Part shown: positions 9,426 through 20,775 of the stretch, piece by piece | Layout of the letters: every line of letters starts with the position of its first letter | How positions within the stretch are numbered: the stretch's first letter is position 1 | Origin: Tubulanus polymorphus | Taxonomy: Eukaryota > Nemertea > Palaeonemertea > Tubulaniformes > Tubulanidae | Direction: 5' to 3' | Assembly (NCBI RefSeq): GCF_964204645.1 | Contig: NC_134028.1 | Span: forward strand, 13,443,263 to 13,507,262 | Length of the DNA: 64,000 nucleotides | Position numbers and translations under genes: made by a program | The notes under the pieces: generated by a model | Seen by the model: only the letters and a program-made list of their open reading frames with translations | Database searches by the model: none | Told to the model about the DNA's origin: nothing

Positions 9426-10387
9426 GCTGGGTTTTCCCCACTGTTGAGCATTATGAGAATGCCGGTTTGCTAGCGTATCTATTTAACACCCGTAATGCTC
9501 GGGTTAGTTTTACTATCAACGGGTGGCGCTGTATGTAAATTTCACATAAATCAACGATTTTCGGCTATTAGCGGTACTTAAGACCACTTGAAAACATCAT
9601 AGTCAATTACGGTAGTAGTGAACATAAAAAGATACAGTACAAAGATACAGTACGGTGTACAGTTAAGGACATGATTCCATAGCACCCATACCAGAGACAT
9701 TTTGTTCAGACAAGGACTATTAGTTAAACACTAATCTTCATTTTCAGCAATTAACGATCTGGTGAATTAATTAGTGATTCGGTCTTTCGGTGGTTCGAGA
9801 TAAAATGCCCACAAAATAAGAACCTAACGAACCAGGGCTGACCACAAATTGCCCAACAGATAAATTTTCGAAACGACACAATCCAATCATGTTTGGTATC
9901 AAATGTGGCGTGGACCATGGTCTTTTAACTTACCAATGCATGACCAGTACTGACCATATAGATAAATTATTTGATTGCAAACAATTAAGTTGTTTGGTGT
10001 CAAATAACTAGATATGATGTGGGCATTAATCTAAAAATTGTTTAACTGACCAATGCTTGACCAGTACAGACCAGTTACCAGTGCTAACCAGAACCCCCAT
10101 AAGTAATTTATATGTTTAGTGAATCCTTCGTTAGTACTACTAGCTCTTACATTTAAATCTGTCGCTTGAAAAAGTCTTGTCCGATTCTTGTTGTAGGTAG
10201 CGAAGTAACTTCGAAATTCCGCTAAAATGCATAAGATTTTTACGTAGGGTTTTGAACGAACAACGTTTCCATTTGTAATTGTAACGTGCGCATTTGAGCC
10301 TGTAACGTGCACATTTCACTCGCGTGAACGTGCGTATCGGCACCAACATGCGAAACTTGTCAAACTTTTACGATCAAGACTTTTAAA
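9426..10387. other. No gene; degenerate repeats around GACCAGTACTGACC
   Basis: Two roughly 110-bp degenerate units at 9925-9960 and 10035-10075 share ACCAATGC(A/T)TGACCAGTAC and resemble the GGTCAGTG motifs of the foldback element nearby. A segment with GCCGGTTTGCTAG near 9460 recalls, in inverted orientation, AGCAAACCGGA near 8510. No coding region is supported. Confidence 0.4.
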
Positions 10388-11441
10388 CTGAACAAAGAAG
10401 ATATCATATCATATTATATAAACATGAATAGATGGAATGATAATGTAGTAGTTTCAAATGTTTCGTAGCTGCTGTCCACTGACCACAGATCAAAGCTAAT
10501 TGCCTGATATGAAATATATTTTTCTTATAGAGATGTAGTAGATCAGTGAGGATTCAAACTTATGGTTAATTTTGAGTGATCACAGCGCTAACCAATAGAG
10601 AAAGCTGTAAGGCCTAAGAAAAGATGCATTAAGTCTAACATATCTTTCAATATAATGATGAAGTATTCAACTGGCCATTACAACAATAGTTTGACTTATC
10701 TTATTGAAAAATACCGGAGTGTTAATGGGAAAACATTGAATTCGAAACAATTCCACACTCAATCGTTTACTTTGAAAACACAATTTGCATTTTGTGGACA
10801 TGTATTTTTTTCTGCACCAAAAGCATGAAGTATATTATCTTTGCTTGTAAAAATTTGAAATTTTGGGGAAGATTTTTGGCCTCGTTAACCTGTGAGCACG
10901 TCCTTCATATATTTTCTAAGTCCGACCCTTGAAATAATGCTGAGAGTTTCGAGGATAATTTTGGTAGGATTTAAACTTAGGCTGCTTCGTATCCGCGGAG
11001 GGTTGCTAATTATTGATTCTATACACAATAATCATAAGTACCATGAGATTCGATAGAATATCGTTTTTCAATCATACGTACACGAATTATCGCGATATAA
11101 AGATAAATAATATGTTCATATACTTTTTACGTCTTATACTGTATATTTCATTAGTAGTATAAATAAAGAGTGGATCAGCAGGCCACCTGAGACCATTCCA
11201 CGATCTAAGGTCAGTTGTCAAAGTTTACCAGCGGATAGTTAACATTTATAATGACAATTAAATTTTCATTGCTAAAATAACTTAGTACTTGTTGACTCAA
11301 AAGCAAAGAATTGAAAATACGATAATACGATACGAAAACTCAGTGTACAAATTCAAAGAGATTATCTCTAGTGAGAGATCGAACGATGTGTCGTAATTTT
11401 CTAATGATAAAACATGGTTTGAAATTTGAAATGTGTACATA
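10388..11441. repeat. 1-kb direct repeat, copy 2
   Basis: This is the second copy of the repeat at 3516-4553. At its left edge CTGAAC continues uninterrupted from TTTTAAA, showing the arrangement without Polinton A. At its right edge GTGTACATA is interrupted by the terminus of Polinton B, where copy 1 continues into GTTGAT. Confidence 0.85.
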
Positions 11442-11790
11442 AGTAATTAGAAGATGGCGTTTTCAGATCAGAGTACTAGAGTACTAGACACCACTCATCA
11501 CAGCTAGGCTCTAGTGAGAACGGACGATTGCTCTGTGACACACATATACAGTGAGTGCGCGTAACAACAACTGCGCGTGGATAGATCGATACAGTGAGTC
11601 TCTACTGAGAACGGTTATTAACGCGTGTGTTATTACTGTAGTACAGTGATTGCGTGTCAACTGTGCCCAGATAAATAGATGCTGTGAGGCTTGGGTGAGA
11701 ACGGTTAATAGCGTGTTTGTTATATACAGGGGGAAGTAATCCCCACTCATCACCACAAGTAATTTGTTTTCCTTATAAATGGGAGATAGA
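11442..11790. repeat. Left terminal repeat of Polinton B, expanded by 93-bp tandem units
   Basis: The outer part matches the right end of the element, then three imperfect units of about 93 bp starting GAGAACGG interrupt the terminal repeat, which resumes with CACTCATCACCACAAGTAATTT at about 11742. The right end (25775-25854) lacks these units, so they expanded after the two ends diverged. Confidence 0.65.
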
Positions 11791-11891
11791 AAAACATTCT
11801 TAGCAACAATAAATAACAGAATTAAACCAGCAAAAAACAATTTGAAATAAAAAAGTTAGTTGATGTTACAAAAGAAATTGAACATAAAATA

Positions 11892-12104
11892 TTGAAATTA
11901 GAAAAGATAAAAACTAAATATGGAGAGAAAGTATCAGCGAATTTAAGCTACTGTAATGTTAGTACATCGCGAGAATTTAAAGTATTTTTACCTGATAAAT
12001 GGGTTTCATTGAGTACAGAGGAATTAAAAGATTTAGAAGGATTTAAAATAATCTATCATGGAAAAAATGAAGATGGCCATCATGATTTAGAAATTGTTGA
12101 TTAA
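11892..12104 (+). pseudogene. Small conserved Polinton protein, N-terminus lost
   Basis: The open frame has no ATG before the conserved region (position 11892 is TTG). The part with KTKYGEKVSANLSYC, EFKVFLPDKW and a final YHGKNEDGHHDLEIVD-like tail matches the intact 117-residue protein at 41403-41756. The pattern, a beta-rich segment after TKYG followed by FLPxRW/F and a YxGKN tail, recalls small single-strand DNA-binding OB-fold proteins, but that is an inference. It is the first gene inside the left terminus and runs opposite to its neighbours. Confidence 0.5.
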
Positions 12105-12201
12105 ATTTAAAAAAAATAAATTAATAAAAATAATGAATATCTGGAATCCGAAATGACTTATCTGGACAATTTAATTGCTCCGCATAGATTGACAAAAGTA
12201 G

Positions 12202-12236
12202 TGAGATGGTGCTGTATGGCACCCACATTGTGATAT
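12202..12236. repeat. Interspersed 35-bp palindrome, copy 1
   Basis: The core GGTGCTGTATGGCACCCACA folds as GGTGC/GCACC. Nearly the same sequence lies inside two unrelated coding frames of Polinton C (30777-30815 and 34357-34395). Here it is intergenic. Confidence 0.65.
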
Positions 12237-12264
12237 TCAATTAATATTCAATTAATTAAAAAAA

Positions 12265-12660
12265 TTATTTTTTTTGCTTTTTTTCTAAAATATTCATCCA
12301 TTTTTTTATTGTCATTTTTGGAATTTCAGAATTATTTTTATTTTTGATAGCAGTTGTTTCAGAATTATTAATATCATGAATTTTATTTGATTTCTTATAC
12401 CAATTACACCCAATCAAAATGAATGCAATTACAAATCCAACTGTAAAATATAAATATTTATCAAATATTCTATTATCAGAAAGAGTAGAAATAACAATAT
12501 TTTCACCATTTTTATTAACATTTTTATTACTTATTTTTTCTTTTACAGCTTTTTTATATTCTTGTGATTTAATTCCTAATTGCCGAGACCATTCAATTTG
12601 TTTCTGTGATCTCGGTTTTTTCTTCACAGTTAAATCCTTCACTTCTTCCACCTCGCTCAT
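12265..12660 (-). CDS. Small basic single-pass membrane protein
   Basis: The open frame of 131 residues has a basic N-terminal third with KKPRSQKQIEWSRQLG, matching the KARSEKQIKWARELG segment of the A and C homologues, a hydrophobic segment at about residues 70-87 (YLYFTVGFVIAFILIG) and a polar Asn/Lys-rich tail. The Polinton family is clear from synteny beside the YCKH-containing gene. Its role is unknown; a virion membrane or DNA-contacting role is possible. Confidence 0.6.
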   Translation of the reverse strand: MSEVEEVKDLTVKKKPRSQKQIEWSRQLGIKSQEYKKAVKEKISNKNVNKNGENIVISTLSDNRIFDKYLYFTVGFVIAFILIGCNWYKKSNKIHDINNSETTAIKNKNNSEIPKMTIKKWMNILEKKQKK

Positions 12661-12663
12661 TTA

Positions 12664-13197
12664 TTATAGAAAAATTTTTACTTTAATATTTGAAAATGTT
12701 ATAACCCCAGTTGATAATAATGTCATAAATCCACCTAAGTGAAATGATAAATATCCAATCCATTTATTTAATTCGGTCATAACTAAATAATCATTTTTTA
12801 AATCGGAATATAATCTATTTTCATCTTCAATTGGTAGTATAAAATTACATAATTTACTATAACCTTTTACTACATTTTCTGATATCGCGTCATTAATTCT
12901 AGCTGTTCTCGAGGCTTCATAAGTCTTAAATAATCTAATAATTTCATCTGATTTCATTGTATCTTATTCATTATAAGTTAAATTTTTACCGACAAAATTT
13001 TTACATTTTCCAGATGCTATTAATATTTCTAATTGATGTTTACAGTAAAGTTAATATTCATAATTATTATTTGTTGTAACATTATTTAAAGCACCATCAT
13101 CTGGAATTAATTTGTTTTCTGTTATTCCTAAATCATCTAAAGTTTTTTCAATTGGAACATCACCTTTTTTAGATTTTATTTTCTTTCCACCTACCAT
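12664..13197 (-). pseudogene. Homologue of the 202-aa Polinton protein, two stop codons
   Basis: The frame starting at 13197 is collinear with 238-846 but contains TAA at 13051-13053 (a Tyr position in the homologue) and at 12964-12966 (a Leu position). The C-terminal 97 codons after the second stop are open and keep the DLKNDYLVMTEL and STGVITFSNIK segments. Function is unrecognised. The N-terminus here is rich in Lys and Gly and differs from copies A and C. Confidence 0.65.
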
Positions 13198-13224
13198 TTA
13201 TATAACAAAAAAATTAGTTGTGAT

Positions 13225-13500
13225 GTTGCAACTAGAATTCAACTAGAACGTAACTAGAATTCAACTAGATTAACAAGCTAGTTGAAATATTGTTGTTTTT
13301 GTTTATATCTTGTTAAATCTAGTTGATTTTTGTTTCAACTACTAACAACTAGAATTCAACTAGAATGTAACTAGAATTAAACTAGATTAACAAGCTAGTT
13401 AAAATATTGTTAAATCTAGTTGATTTTTGTTCCAACTACCAATAACTAGAATTCAACTAGAACGTAACTAGAATTCAACTAGATTAACAAGCTAGTTGAA
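13225..13500. repeat. Tandem CTAGAATTCAACTAGA array between genes of Polinton B
   Basis: Three units of roughly 110 bp share AACTAGAATTCAACTAGAA, then AGATTAACAAGCTAGTTGAA, separated by TTGTT-rich spacers. They resemble the CTAGCTAGTT motifs in spacers of Polintons A and C but are expanded here. Location upstream of one gene and downstream of another leaves a regulatory or replication role open. Confidence 0.75.
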
Positions 13501-13501
13501 T

Positions 13502-14108
13502 TTAAATAAATTCATATTTAAATGGGTGTTGTAATCTAAATAGTAATTTTGATCTTTTAATATTTTTCAACTTATCCATATATTCATTATGTAAATCATG
13601 TGGAATAATATCATTTTCCTCAAGTGCATTTTTCATCGATTTTCTATCTTTATTGTAGAATAAAACTAGAAATCTAATGTTTTCTCTAAAGTCTTTAACA
13701 ATTGAATTATATTTTTGATTTAAAACCCAAGTTGTTATCCCAAAATGTCTACCAGAAAAAGCTAAATAACATAACTCACTCTCTCTAACTTTTGAATCAT
13801 GTAGATTAGCACAATCATCTATAATGAATAATGTATTTGATCCTTTAAATATCTATTGCTATTTTAATACAATTATCTAAATTTTCTTTTACTGTTTTAG
13901 GATCTAATATAATAAATTTATTATTTCTAGTAATATTTCTATCATAAGTTTGATTAAATTCATATGTTGGACAAAATAATACCATATTATCAAAATAGTT
14001 TTTATAAACAGTTTCTAATAAATTTAATATAAAATAAGTTTTTCCACAATTTGTTACACCAGAAATTAACATATTATGAAGCTCAAATATGAATAATTCC
14101 TTATTCAT
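13502..14108 (-). pseudogene. Genome-packaging-type P-loop ATPase, frameshifted
   Basis: From the ATG at 14108 the frame shows Walker A GVTNCGKT at about residues 17-24, and after a small deletion near 13850 a second frame continues with Walker B FIIDD and a conserved GRHFGITTWVLNQKY segment. About 200 residues in total is normal for the FtsK/HerA-like, A32-type packaging ATPase of Polintons. Homologues are 29198-29809 and 63382-63952. The integrase gene ends immediately upstream. Confidence 0.8.
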
Positions 14109-15223
14109 TTATATATTTTTAATTTTACTTGATAATATCCATTCATTGAATTTATCTGGCCATCCAACCCATTTTACTAAAGAATATTTTTTTCTTTTAA
14201 TAGTTTTTGTTTTTAATATTTTTTCAATTTTATATTCTTGTTCTAGATTTTCAGTAGTTAAACTCAATTCTTCTTCGTAAAAGTAGCCATCAACTTCTTC
14301 ACCATCTAAATCTTCTAATTTATAGACATATGGTTTTGTTGTTATTACCTTTTTTATTTTATATATTTCCCTAGTAAAATTTCGATCGTATCCTTTGTCA
14401 AATATCTTTTTATACTTAGAAATTCTAACATTTTGACCAACTTTAGGTTCACCAAAATCATCTCCAAGAAATGCTCCATATAAATAATTCCAAACAATTT
14501 CAGCATTTTCAGGTTTTCTAGCATCAATAGGTTTCATTCCAATAGAAGAATGATAAGAATTATTATATCCTTCTATCAATTTTGGTAAAACATCAATCCA
14601 TTTAAAAGTATTATTTGCTGTAAAATATTTCCACATTCTTGTTCTTAATGTTCTATTAAACAACTGCTGCTTTTTTATCCGATTTTGTTGAAAAATATTT
14701 AATATTATGATTATCTAAGAGTTCATGAACAAGTGAATTATCAAACTCTTTTCCATCATCAAATTGTATTTTTTTCTGGTTTTAGTTTATCATCCGAAAG
14801 AAATTTTCTTAAAACATTTGATGTTTGTACAGCATCTTTTCTATAAAGTGGGAAGCTCCATACATAACGACTAAAAATATCAATTATATTCAATAACCAC
14901 CAATAATCATCATTATCTTTCTTAACATTTTTCATATCAATTAAATCTCCTTGCCACTGTTGATCTACATAACTTACCATAGTTTTACGAGTTTTATATT
15001 TTCTAACAATTTTTTTATGTGTTGTGTATGTTGGTTGTTCTAACATAAATTCATTTATATCTTTATATTTAACTAAATTTTGTGGGATAATCTTATCTAA
15101 TCTATCTTGTTTTACTTGACGCCATATATTTTTAGTAGAAGAATAAGCAACCGAACTCTCAGGGTTGTAATATAAATTTCCTAAATATTGTTCTTTAGTA
15201 TTAGGAGTTTTTTTACCACCCAT
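14109..15223 (-). pseudogene. Polinton integrase (rve, DDE) with C-terminal chromodomain, frameshifted
   Basis: The N-terminal part (14759-15223) has the HHCC-less Polinton integrase head and the first catalytic Asp in WQGDLIDM. The frame breaks at an A-run near 14770 and again near 14665. The C-terminal part (14109-14663) carries KTLRTRMWKYF-type integrase core sequence and ends in a chromodomain, with SLVKWVGWPDKFNEWI as its signature. Such integrases insert the element and make 6-bp duplications; the chromodomain may guide insertion to particular chromatin. The intact-core comparison is 29802-30914. Confidence 0.85.
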
Positions 15224-15253
15224 TTATATATCCTTAATTTTAACTTTATATTT

Positions 15254-16504
15254 CTAATATTGAATACTATCTAATTGTGAATTTACAATATTTAATTGCG
15301 CGTCAGATATAATATAAATATGCATTTTGAAATTTAGGCTTCCTTTTTTCTTTGTCATGAATAATTGTATTCCATCTTTAGTGTTCTGTAGTTTTTTTCC
15401 AGAACCATGTAATGAATTATCCTCTGTTGTTCTAAAATCTAACCATAATGCATATTTATTGCCGGTATAATAATCAATTTGATTAATATTACAATTTTCA
15501 AATGATTTTACTTTTTCATTCATAAAATGTTTTCTAATTTCTGGCCACTGATCTATCAATCTCATTCCTTGACAAAATATTTTATTTGCTATTCCTTCGA
15601 TAGTTATTTCTACTTTTGTTATTTCAGGATTATAATAATTATCAACCTTTATTGCGCCATTAGAATATGTTGCAATGGTAAAAAATATTAATGTACCTTA
15701 ATAGATCTTCTTGGGAAGTTAATATTCTCATTAATTATTTCATCATTTGCATTAATAGTTACAGTTTTAAATTTATCAATATAATCAATCATATAATAAT
15801 AAAAATCCTTGATTGTATTGAGTTTGAATTGTGCTAGCAATATTTTCATTAGTTACTGTGTCATATTCTAAACATATATTCGATAATTTATAACCCATAT
15901 CTTTAACAACGCTAGATAATACAATTTCATTTACATGAGCAAATGTTATCTCAAATATAATATCTTCTTGAATTGCGTATTTATATAAAGGTGCATTATT
16001 ATTTATCAATTCAAAGTCTAATGGAATTTTATATTTGCTTCCATAAATCTTTTTAATCAAATTATCTGTGGCACGAGTTACTATTGCGTCATTAGCTCCT
16101 GATCTTAATTTATTATGGTTTTCCGATTGAATACCCTGAAATATCATATTATTTCTATTTTCTTTAGTTAACCATAAATCTTTATAATGCATAAATAAAT
16201 TATAATCATCTAATGAGAAAAATGTTTCTGGACCAATCTTTATAGTTAATTTTTTAATCAAATATCTCCCAACATTATCAACAACATAATTATTATCATG
16301 ACCAATAACTTTTATATCAGCTGATAAATAAATACTATTTGGAACATAAAAAGTATTTTGTGTTAATCTAGGAATTCTAACATATAAAGTTTCATCGGGA
16401 TTAATATTTGAAGGATTATGAGTAATTATATGATGTGATCTTTCTGCTTTAATAGCATTAGATATTCTAGAAATCTTAGAAGGACTTATATAACTCCCAC
16501 TCAT
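15254..16504 (-). pseudogene. Candidate major capsid protein, frameshifted
   Basis: The N-terminal frame (15785-16504) has VDNVGRYLIKKLTIKIG, then DDYNLFMHYKDLWLT and a GIQSEN...KLRSGAND stretch, a pattern I associate with double jelly-roll capsid proteins of Polintons and adintoviruses. The C-terminal frame (15254-15565) continues it. Breaks lie at a 4-base insertion near 15785 and a one-base loss in a T-run near 15700. Homologue 35102-36349 is about 415 codons, slightly shorter than most Polinton major capsids. The fold call is an inference from motifs and gene position beside the integrase. Confidence 0.6.
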
Positions 16505-16524
16505 TTATTTAACAAAAAAATTAA

Positions 16525-17954
16525 TTATTTATTTTTAATCATATTCACTAACCCAAAAATAATAGCACTTACAACTGTAATTAAAAATAAAATAATATGT
16601 TCAGCAGCAAAGTTAAGAATATTCCCAGCAGATTTCAATATAAAACCAACAATTGATGCAATAACTCCGGGTAAAGCTGCAGCAGATTTTTTAGATAGTT
16701 CCCATAAATATTTTGCTAATTTCTTTAAACCATCTTTAACTTTATCTTGTATAGAATTATCATTCGGGGGTTTATCCGGTTTATTGGGAGTAGGAGTAGA
16801 TTTTAAAGCATTTGATAATGCTAAACCAATTGTTGTAAATAACATAGTTACAGCTGTTAGAATTGAAAGAATTGTTATTCCTTCTAATTTAAATAATAAC
16901 TTTATTCTATCTTTCAATGATATTTCAGAATTTGGTTTTATCAACAAATCTTTAAAAATAACTTTTAATCTATTTATATTATAATCGTATGATTTTAACA
17001 ATAATTTAATTTCTTCTTTTTGTAATTCTATGTTATATTCTAAATCATCAATTTCCTTTTCTAAATATGCATTTCTTTTTTTAAATTCAATTTCTTCAAT
17101 AACTTTATTATCTCTATCTAATTTTAATTGTTCTATTTCTTTATTTTTATCAGTTAATTCTTTTTCTAAAGTTCTAATTTTTAAATCTCTTATACTTTTA
17201 TCATGCGCAATTTTATCAGCTTCATTTCTTATACTAATCATTTCTCTTATTGCTTTATCAGAAAATATATTATTTAAATCTTCTAATTCTTGATCTGTTG
17301 CATCAATTAATCCATTCGGTAAAAGTTTTTCAGTTTGAACTTCACTTGAATTAGGTTTACTAGTTTTGGAATTATCAGCTTCTTTAGTAATTGTTTCTGG
17401 TTCTAAATTTTCATTAATTATCTTAAAAAAATAATCATTTCTTTTTTTAAATTCTCTTATATTAACATCTCTTTCTTCTTGTGTAACATCAGTTATAACA
17501 TCATTAATGATTTTCTTAATTCTATCTGGTTTTAATAAATTAAAAGTTGATTGTGTTATTATTTTATCGAGACTTTTATTAGAAGAAATCTTAAAATAAT
17601 AATCATCTTTCAAATGCCAATAATAATCACCATTTGAATATTTTAAATCTTCTACTAAATAATCCATACCTTTATTTGTTATATTGAAACCAGATTTTCT
17701 TAATATTGGTTTAAAATCACTAGCAATTTCATTATATTTAAATTTTTTTCTATTAATTCTGTTACTTCATTTTCAATACTTATCTTTGAACGTGTTTTAT
17801 CAATAAATTCAGGTGTAGTTAAATTAGAATTACTTCCTGGCTCATTACCGTCATTAAAACTTGTTTCACTAAAATCAGGTTGTTGTTCATCAGTTATGCC
17901 AGGTTCATCAAAATTATCCATTCCAATATCTTCTCCACCTCCTTCTACATCCAT
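16525..17954 (-). pseudogene. Acidic-head, coiled-coil, multi-hydrophobic protein, one frameshift
   Basis: An acidic Gly/Asp/Glu-rich head starts at 17954. A lost base in an A-run near 17735 shifts the frame, after which a segment with YYWHLKDDYYFKI leads to a long coiled coil (about residues 130-240 of the second frame, rich in Glu/Lys/Leu). Two hydrophobic regions follow, one near TILSILTAVTMLFTTIGLA and a longer pair at the C-terminus. Polinton C has the same gene (36370-37801). The layout fits a membrane-anchored virion or scaffold protein, but I do not recognise it. Confidence 0.5.
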
Positions 17955-17970
17955 TTATATATTAAAGAAA

Positions 17971-19345
17971 TTAAAATTTAAAATATAATGTTCCTCCTAT
18001 AACAATTCCTATACAAGTTAAAGCTAATTAAGTATTTTCATGGAATTTATTATCATTATCAGTTTTAATTATATCATGTTGAATATTATCAGTTTTAATA
18101 TTTTCTGTAGTATTTTAATCTTTTATTTTAGAATCATTATTTAATTTAATATTCTTAGTTTTAGTTTCTGTTGATTGAATATGTTTTTTATTTTTTTCAC
18201 CTTCCATTAATTTTGGAGCAGTGATAATCTTTTTATTTATATCATTTAATCCAAATGAATTATTTATTGTTGCAGTTTTAATTAGATTATTGTAACCAAT
18301 TATGTTTCCCATCTTTAGTACTAAATCATTAGAAATAATTAATAGATTAGGTCCTATACAATAATTTAATCTAATATGTGCTTTTGATATCTTACAATGT
18401 TTTCTGGAATCGATCTATTTTTATCATTATGAATGGAATCTTCAAATTAAACTTTGAATTGTTTCTGCGCATCGAATGAAGTGTTATCATTTCCAATTAT
18501 TGGGGATCTTGTTTCAACTTGCGCACCTAAAATACATATCAAATAAGTTCTAATAGATTGATTTATTCTTTGTATACCTGATTTTGTAAAACCTTCATTA
18601 TTTTCTAAAATGAAATAAACCCAACCATTATTGTTTTCTTGTTTTAAATTATCATAAAATGTCGGTAATTTATTGAAATTTAATGTTTCAAAATCCTTAG
18701 TTTCTATTTTACCATAACCTAATTTATTACTATAGATATTATACAAACTATTAGATGGTATGGGAAGTGCACAATATTCTGCAATCTTTTTAGGGCAAGG
18801 AAGTGATCTTATTGTTCCCTTTTTGTTCTAAAATCAGAATTATTTATATCTATATTAAATTCATTACAAATGTTATAAAACTTTGATAAATTAATTTTAT
18901 TATCTAATTCTTTAAAATACCTAGATCCTGGTAAAGCGCACTCTAATTCATTTAATATTATTCTGATTTGAAAGTATGTATGAAATCTAAATAAACTTTG
19001 AATTAATTTATATTTAGAATTATTCAAATGATCATTCCAACTAATTCCACATCCTGTTGTTGCACAATAAACAGCAAAATTTAATTGGTTCTGCCAATAC
19101 TTCATATTAGATTTTAATAACCATTGTTTTTCATCTTTCAATTTTTTAAAATTAATTAAATATACATGAAATATATTTTCCATCTTTGCATTAAAATTAT
19201 TAGTTTCAGTAACATAAATTTCTAAATTAGTTAATGAATCTAAAACTTCATTTCTATATGTAATATCTTTATTAAAATATATTGCTGGAATATTATATTT
19301 AATTGATTTATTATATTGGAAAGCTTTTGGAAAACCATCTACCAT
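17971..19345 (-). pseudogene. Conserved Polinton protein with C-terminal membrane segment, several breaks
   Basis: Pieces 18809-19345, 18447-18746 and 18115-18312 form one gene homologous to 37823-39118. Notable conserved words are FPKAFQYNKSIKYNIP at the start, YCATTGCGISWNDHLN in the middle, and QRINQSIRTYLICILGAQVE before a Lys/Asn-rich tail. In the C copy the tail ends in a hydrophobic segment. The gene sits between the coiled-coil gene and two small membrane-protein genes, in what looks like a virion gene block. The family is not recognised. Confidence 0.5.
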
Positions 19346-19373
19346 TTATTTAATTAAAAAATTAATAATTTAT

Positions 19374-19796
19374 TTATTCTTTTAATAATTTATCTTGTTC
19401 TTCAACTGTGATATGACCATTTAAACTTATTATATAATCTAATGTATTCTTTAATTTATTAATTTCTTTAATATTAGTTTTAATTTTTTCTTGATTACTT
19501 TTTATATTTAATTTTGAACTTATACCAGTTAAAACACTTGAACTTAATCCTAATACACCAATTGATATAGCTAAAGGTGTTAATGGACTGAATATTGCTA
19601 GAAATGTTATTACAGAACTAATTGTAACCGAACCACTGATAATAAGATAATATATAATTTTACTTTTTAAATATTTTTTCTTTTTCATCTTTAAGTCACT
19701 TTCAAATTCTAATATTTGTTTTTCTAAATATATTTTTAATTTAGTTTTATTTATATCATGAGGAATAATATCAATACTATCAACTTTATCTTCCAT
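19374..19796 (-). CDS. 140-aa protein with two central membrane segments, intact
   Basis: The open frame is nearly identical to 39135-39569 in Polinton C. A Lys/Glu-rich N-terminal helix is followed by two hydrophobic segments (about residues 48-98, with LTPLAISIGVLGLSSSVLTG) separated by a short turn, then a Lys-rich helix. This hairpin membrane topology suggests a small envelope or inner-membrane virion protein. The family is unnamed to me. Its near-perfect conservation between two otherwise decaying copies is notable. Confidence 0.65.
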   Translation of the reverse strand: MEDKVDSIDIIPHDINKTKLKIYLEKQILEFESDLKMKKKKYLKSKIIYYLIISGSVTISSVITFLAIFSPLTPLAISIGVLGLSSSVLTGISSKLNIKSNQEKIKTNIKEINKLKNTLDYIISLNGHITVEEQDKLLKE

Positions 19797-19816
19797 TTAT
19801 TTAGAAAAAAAAATTA

Positions 19817-20100
19817 CTAGTTAGTAAATTTATATGCTACAAATATAACAATAACAGTTCCACCTAAAATCCAAATTATTTCATATTTCTGTTGTTCTTT
19901 ACTTGGGGTATAATAATCTGATAATTTAGGTTTGTATAGATGTAATTTTTCTTTCTTGGTTACCGCGTTATATAAACTCATTGCATCATCAACTGATTGA
20001 AAATCTCTATGTGAAATCTTCTGATCATATAATTCCTTGTTAATATAATCCATATAGTTTTGTCGTTTTTCTCTGTATTCTTCTGCTGTTTATTATATTT
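19817..20100 (-). pseudogene. Polinton tail-anchored protein, N-terminus deleted
   Basis: The C-terminal 78 codons match residues 63-140 of the intact 140-residue protein at 39590-40012, including FQSVDDAMSLYNAVT, SDYYTPSKEQQKYE and the final hydrophobic GGTVIVIFVAYKF anchor. A deletion near 20100 fuses what remains of its 5' part to the minor capsid gene fragment. Confidence 0.65.
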
Positions 20101-20279
20101 CTCTTATGCATAGTTTTATCCGATATATTATAACAAGAATTACATAAACTTATATTTACTAATTTTAAATCAACACAATTCTTAAATTCTCTATCTAATT
20201 GAACTAGTAAATTATGTGATTTATAATTTGTAAGTTTTCTAGAATCAACAAATATTCTGTATTCTTTTAGTTCTACCAT
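20100..20279 (-). pseudogene. Minor capsid (penton-like) candidate, only the N-terminus left
   Basis: The frame starting at 20279 matches the beginning of 40631-41385, with YRIFVDSRKLT and LLVQLDREFKNCVDLKLVNI. At about 20105 it runs into sequence of the neighbouring gene, so about 1.3 kb (two small genes and most of this one) has been deleted compared with Polinton C. Confidence 0.6.
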
Positions 20280-20347
20280 TATTTATAACATAAAAAAATT
20301 ACCGCTCATCACTAAAAATTAATTTTAATAAAATTTGTCCTTAATAA

Positions 20348-20683
20348 ATGGATGAGAAGATACCATGCGAAATTTGTGGTGAACTTCTAAGAAAAAGTAA
20401 TATGGCTCGACATATGAAAAAACATGATGAAAATTATAAACCCCCTAAACTAAACTGTCCAAAATGTAATAAATTATTCTCAAGAAATTATGTTAAAAAA
20501 CATTCAGAGAAGTGTAAAATTAATGGTGCAACGGCTAATGTTGATAGTAATGAAAGTAATAGTAATTCTGCTGAAGTTGTACCTGAAATTATTTGGAAAA
20601 GACCTTTCTTATTCTATGATAAGGATAATATAAAAGATCATTTCTGCGAGCCTTGTCGAGTAAAATATAGCCCTGAAATATAG
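20348..20683 (+). CDS. C2H2-type zinc-finger protein (first part of a longer locus?)
   Basis: The 111-residue frame has two fingers: CEICGELLRKSNMARHMKKH at the N-terminus and CPKCNKLFSRNYVKKHSEKC after it, followed by a Ser/Asn-rich linker and a CEPCRVKY half-finger at the end. After the stop, homologous-looking coding continues in other frames into 20776-21664, so both may be one decayed gene. It is on the plus strand, convergent with PolB and absent from Polinton C. Confidence 0.55.
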   Translation: MDEKIPCEICGELLRKSNMARHMKKHDENYKPPKLNCPKCNKLFSRNYVKKHSEKCKINGATANVDSNESNSNSAEVVPEIIWKRPFLFYDKDNIKDHFCEPCRVKYSPEI

Positions 20684-20775
20684 AAGATTGGGAGAATCAT
20701 CAATTTCGTAAAGTACATATAGATAAAATTTCTTATAAATTTGAAACTGAATTCAATGAAAGAAAAATAGTTTAT

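Noticed and set aside
11511-11840. 109-codon minus-strand frame in the left end of Polinton B
   Set aside because: It is produced by the 93-bp terminal tandem units; no homologue at the other end or in other Polintons.
12964-13053. Alternative genetic code with TAA read as an amino acid, because internal stops in Polinton genes are nearly all TAA
   Set aside because: TAA stands where homologues have different residues (Tyr, Leu, Lys, Gln), indels occur as well, one break is TGA (near 24777), and gene ends use TAA. AT-rich mutational decay is sufficient.
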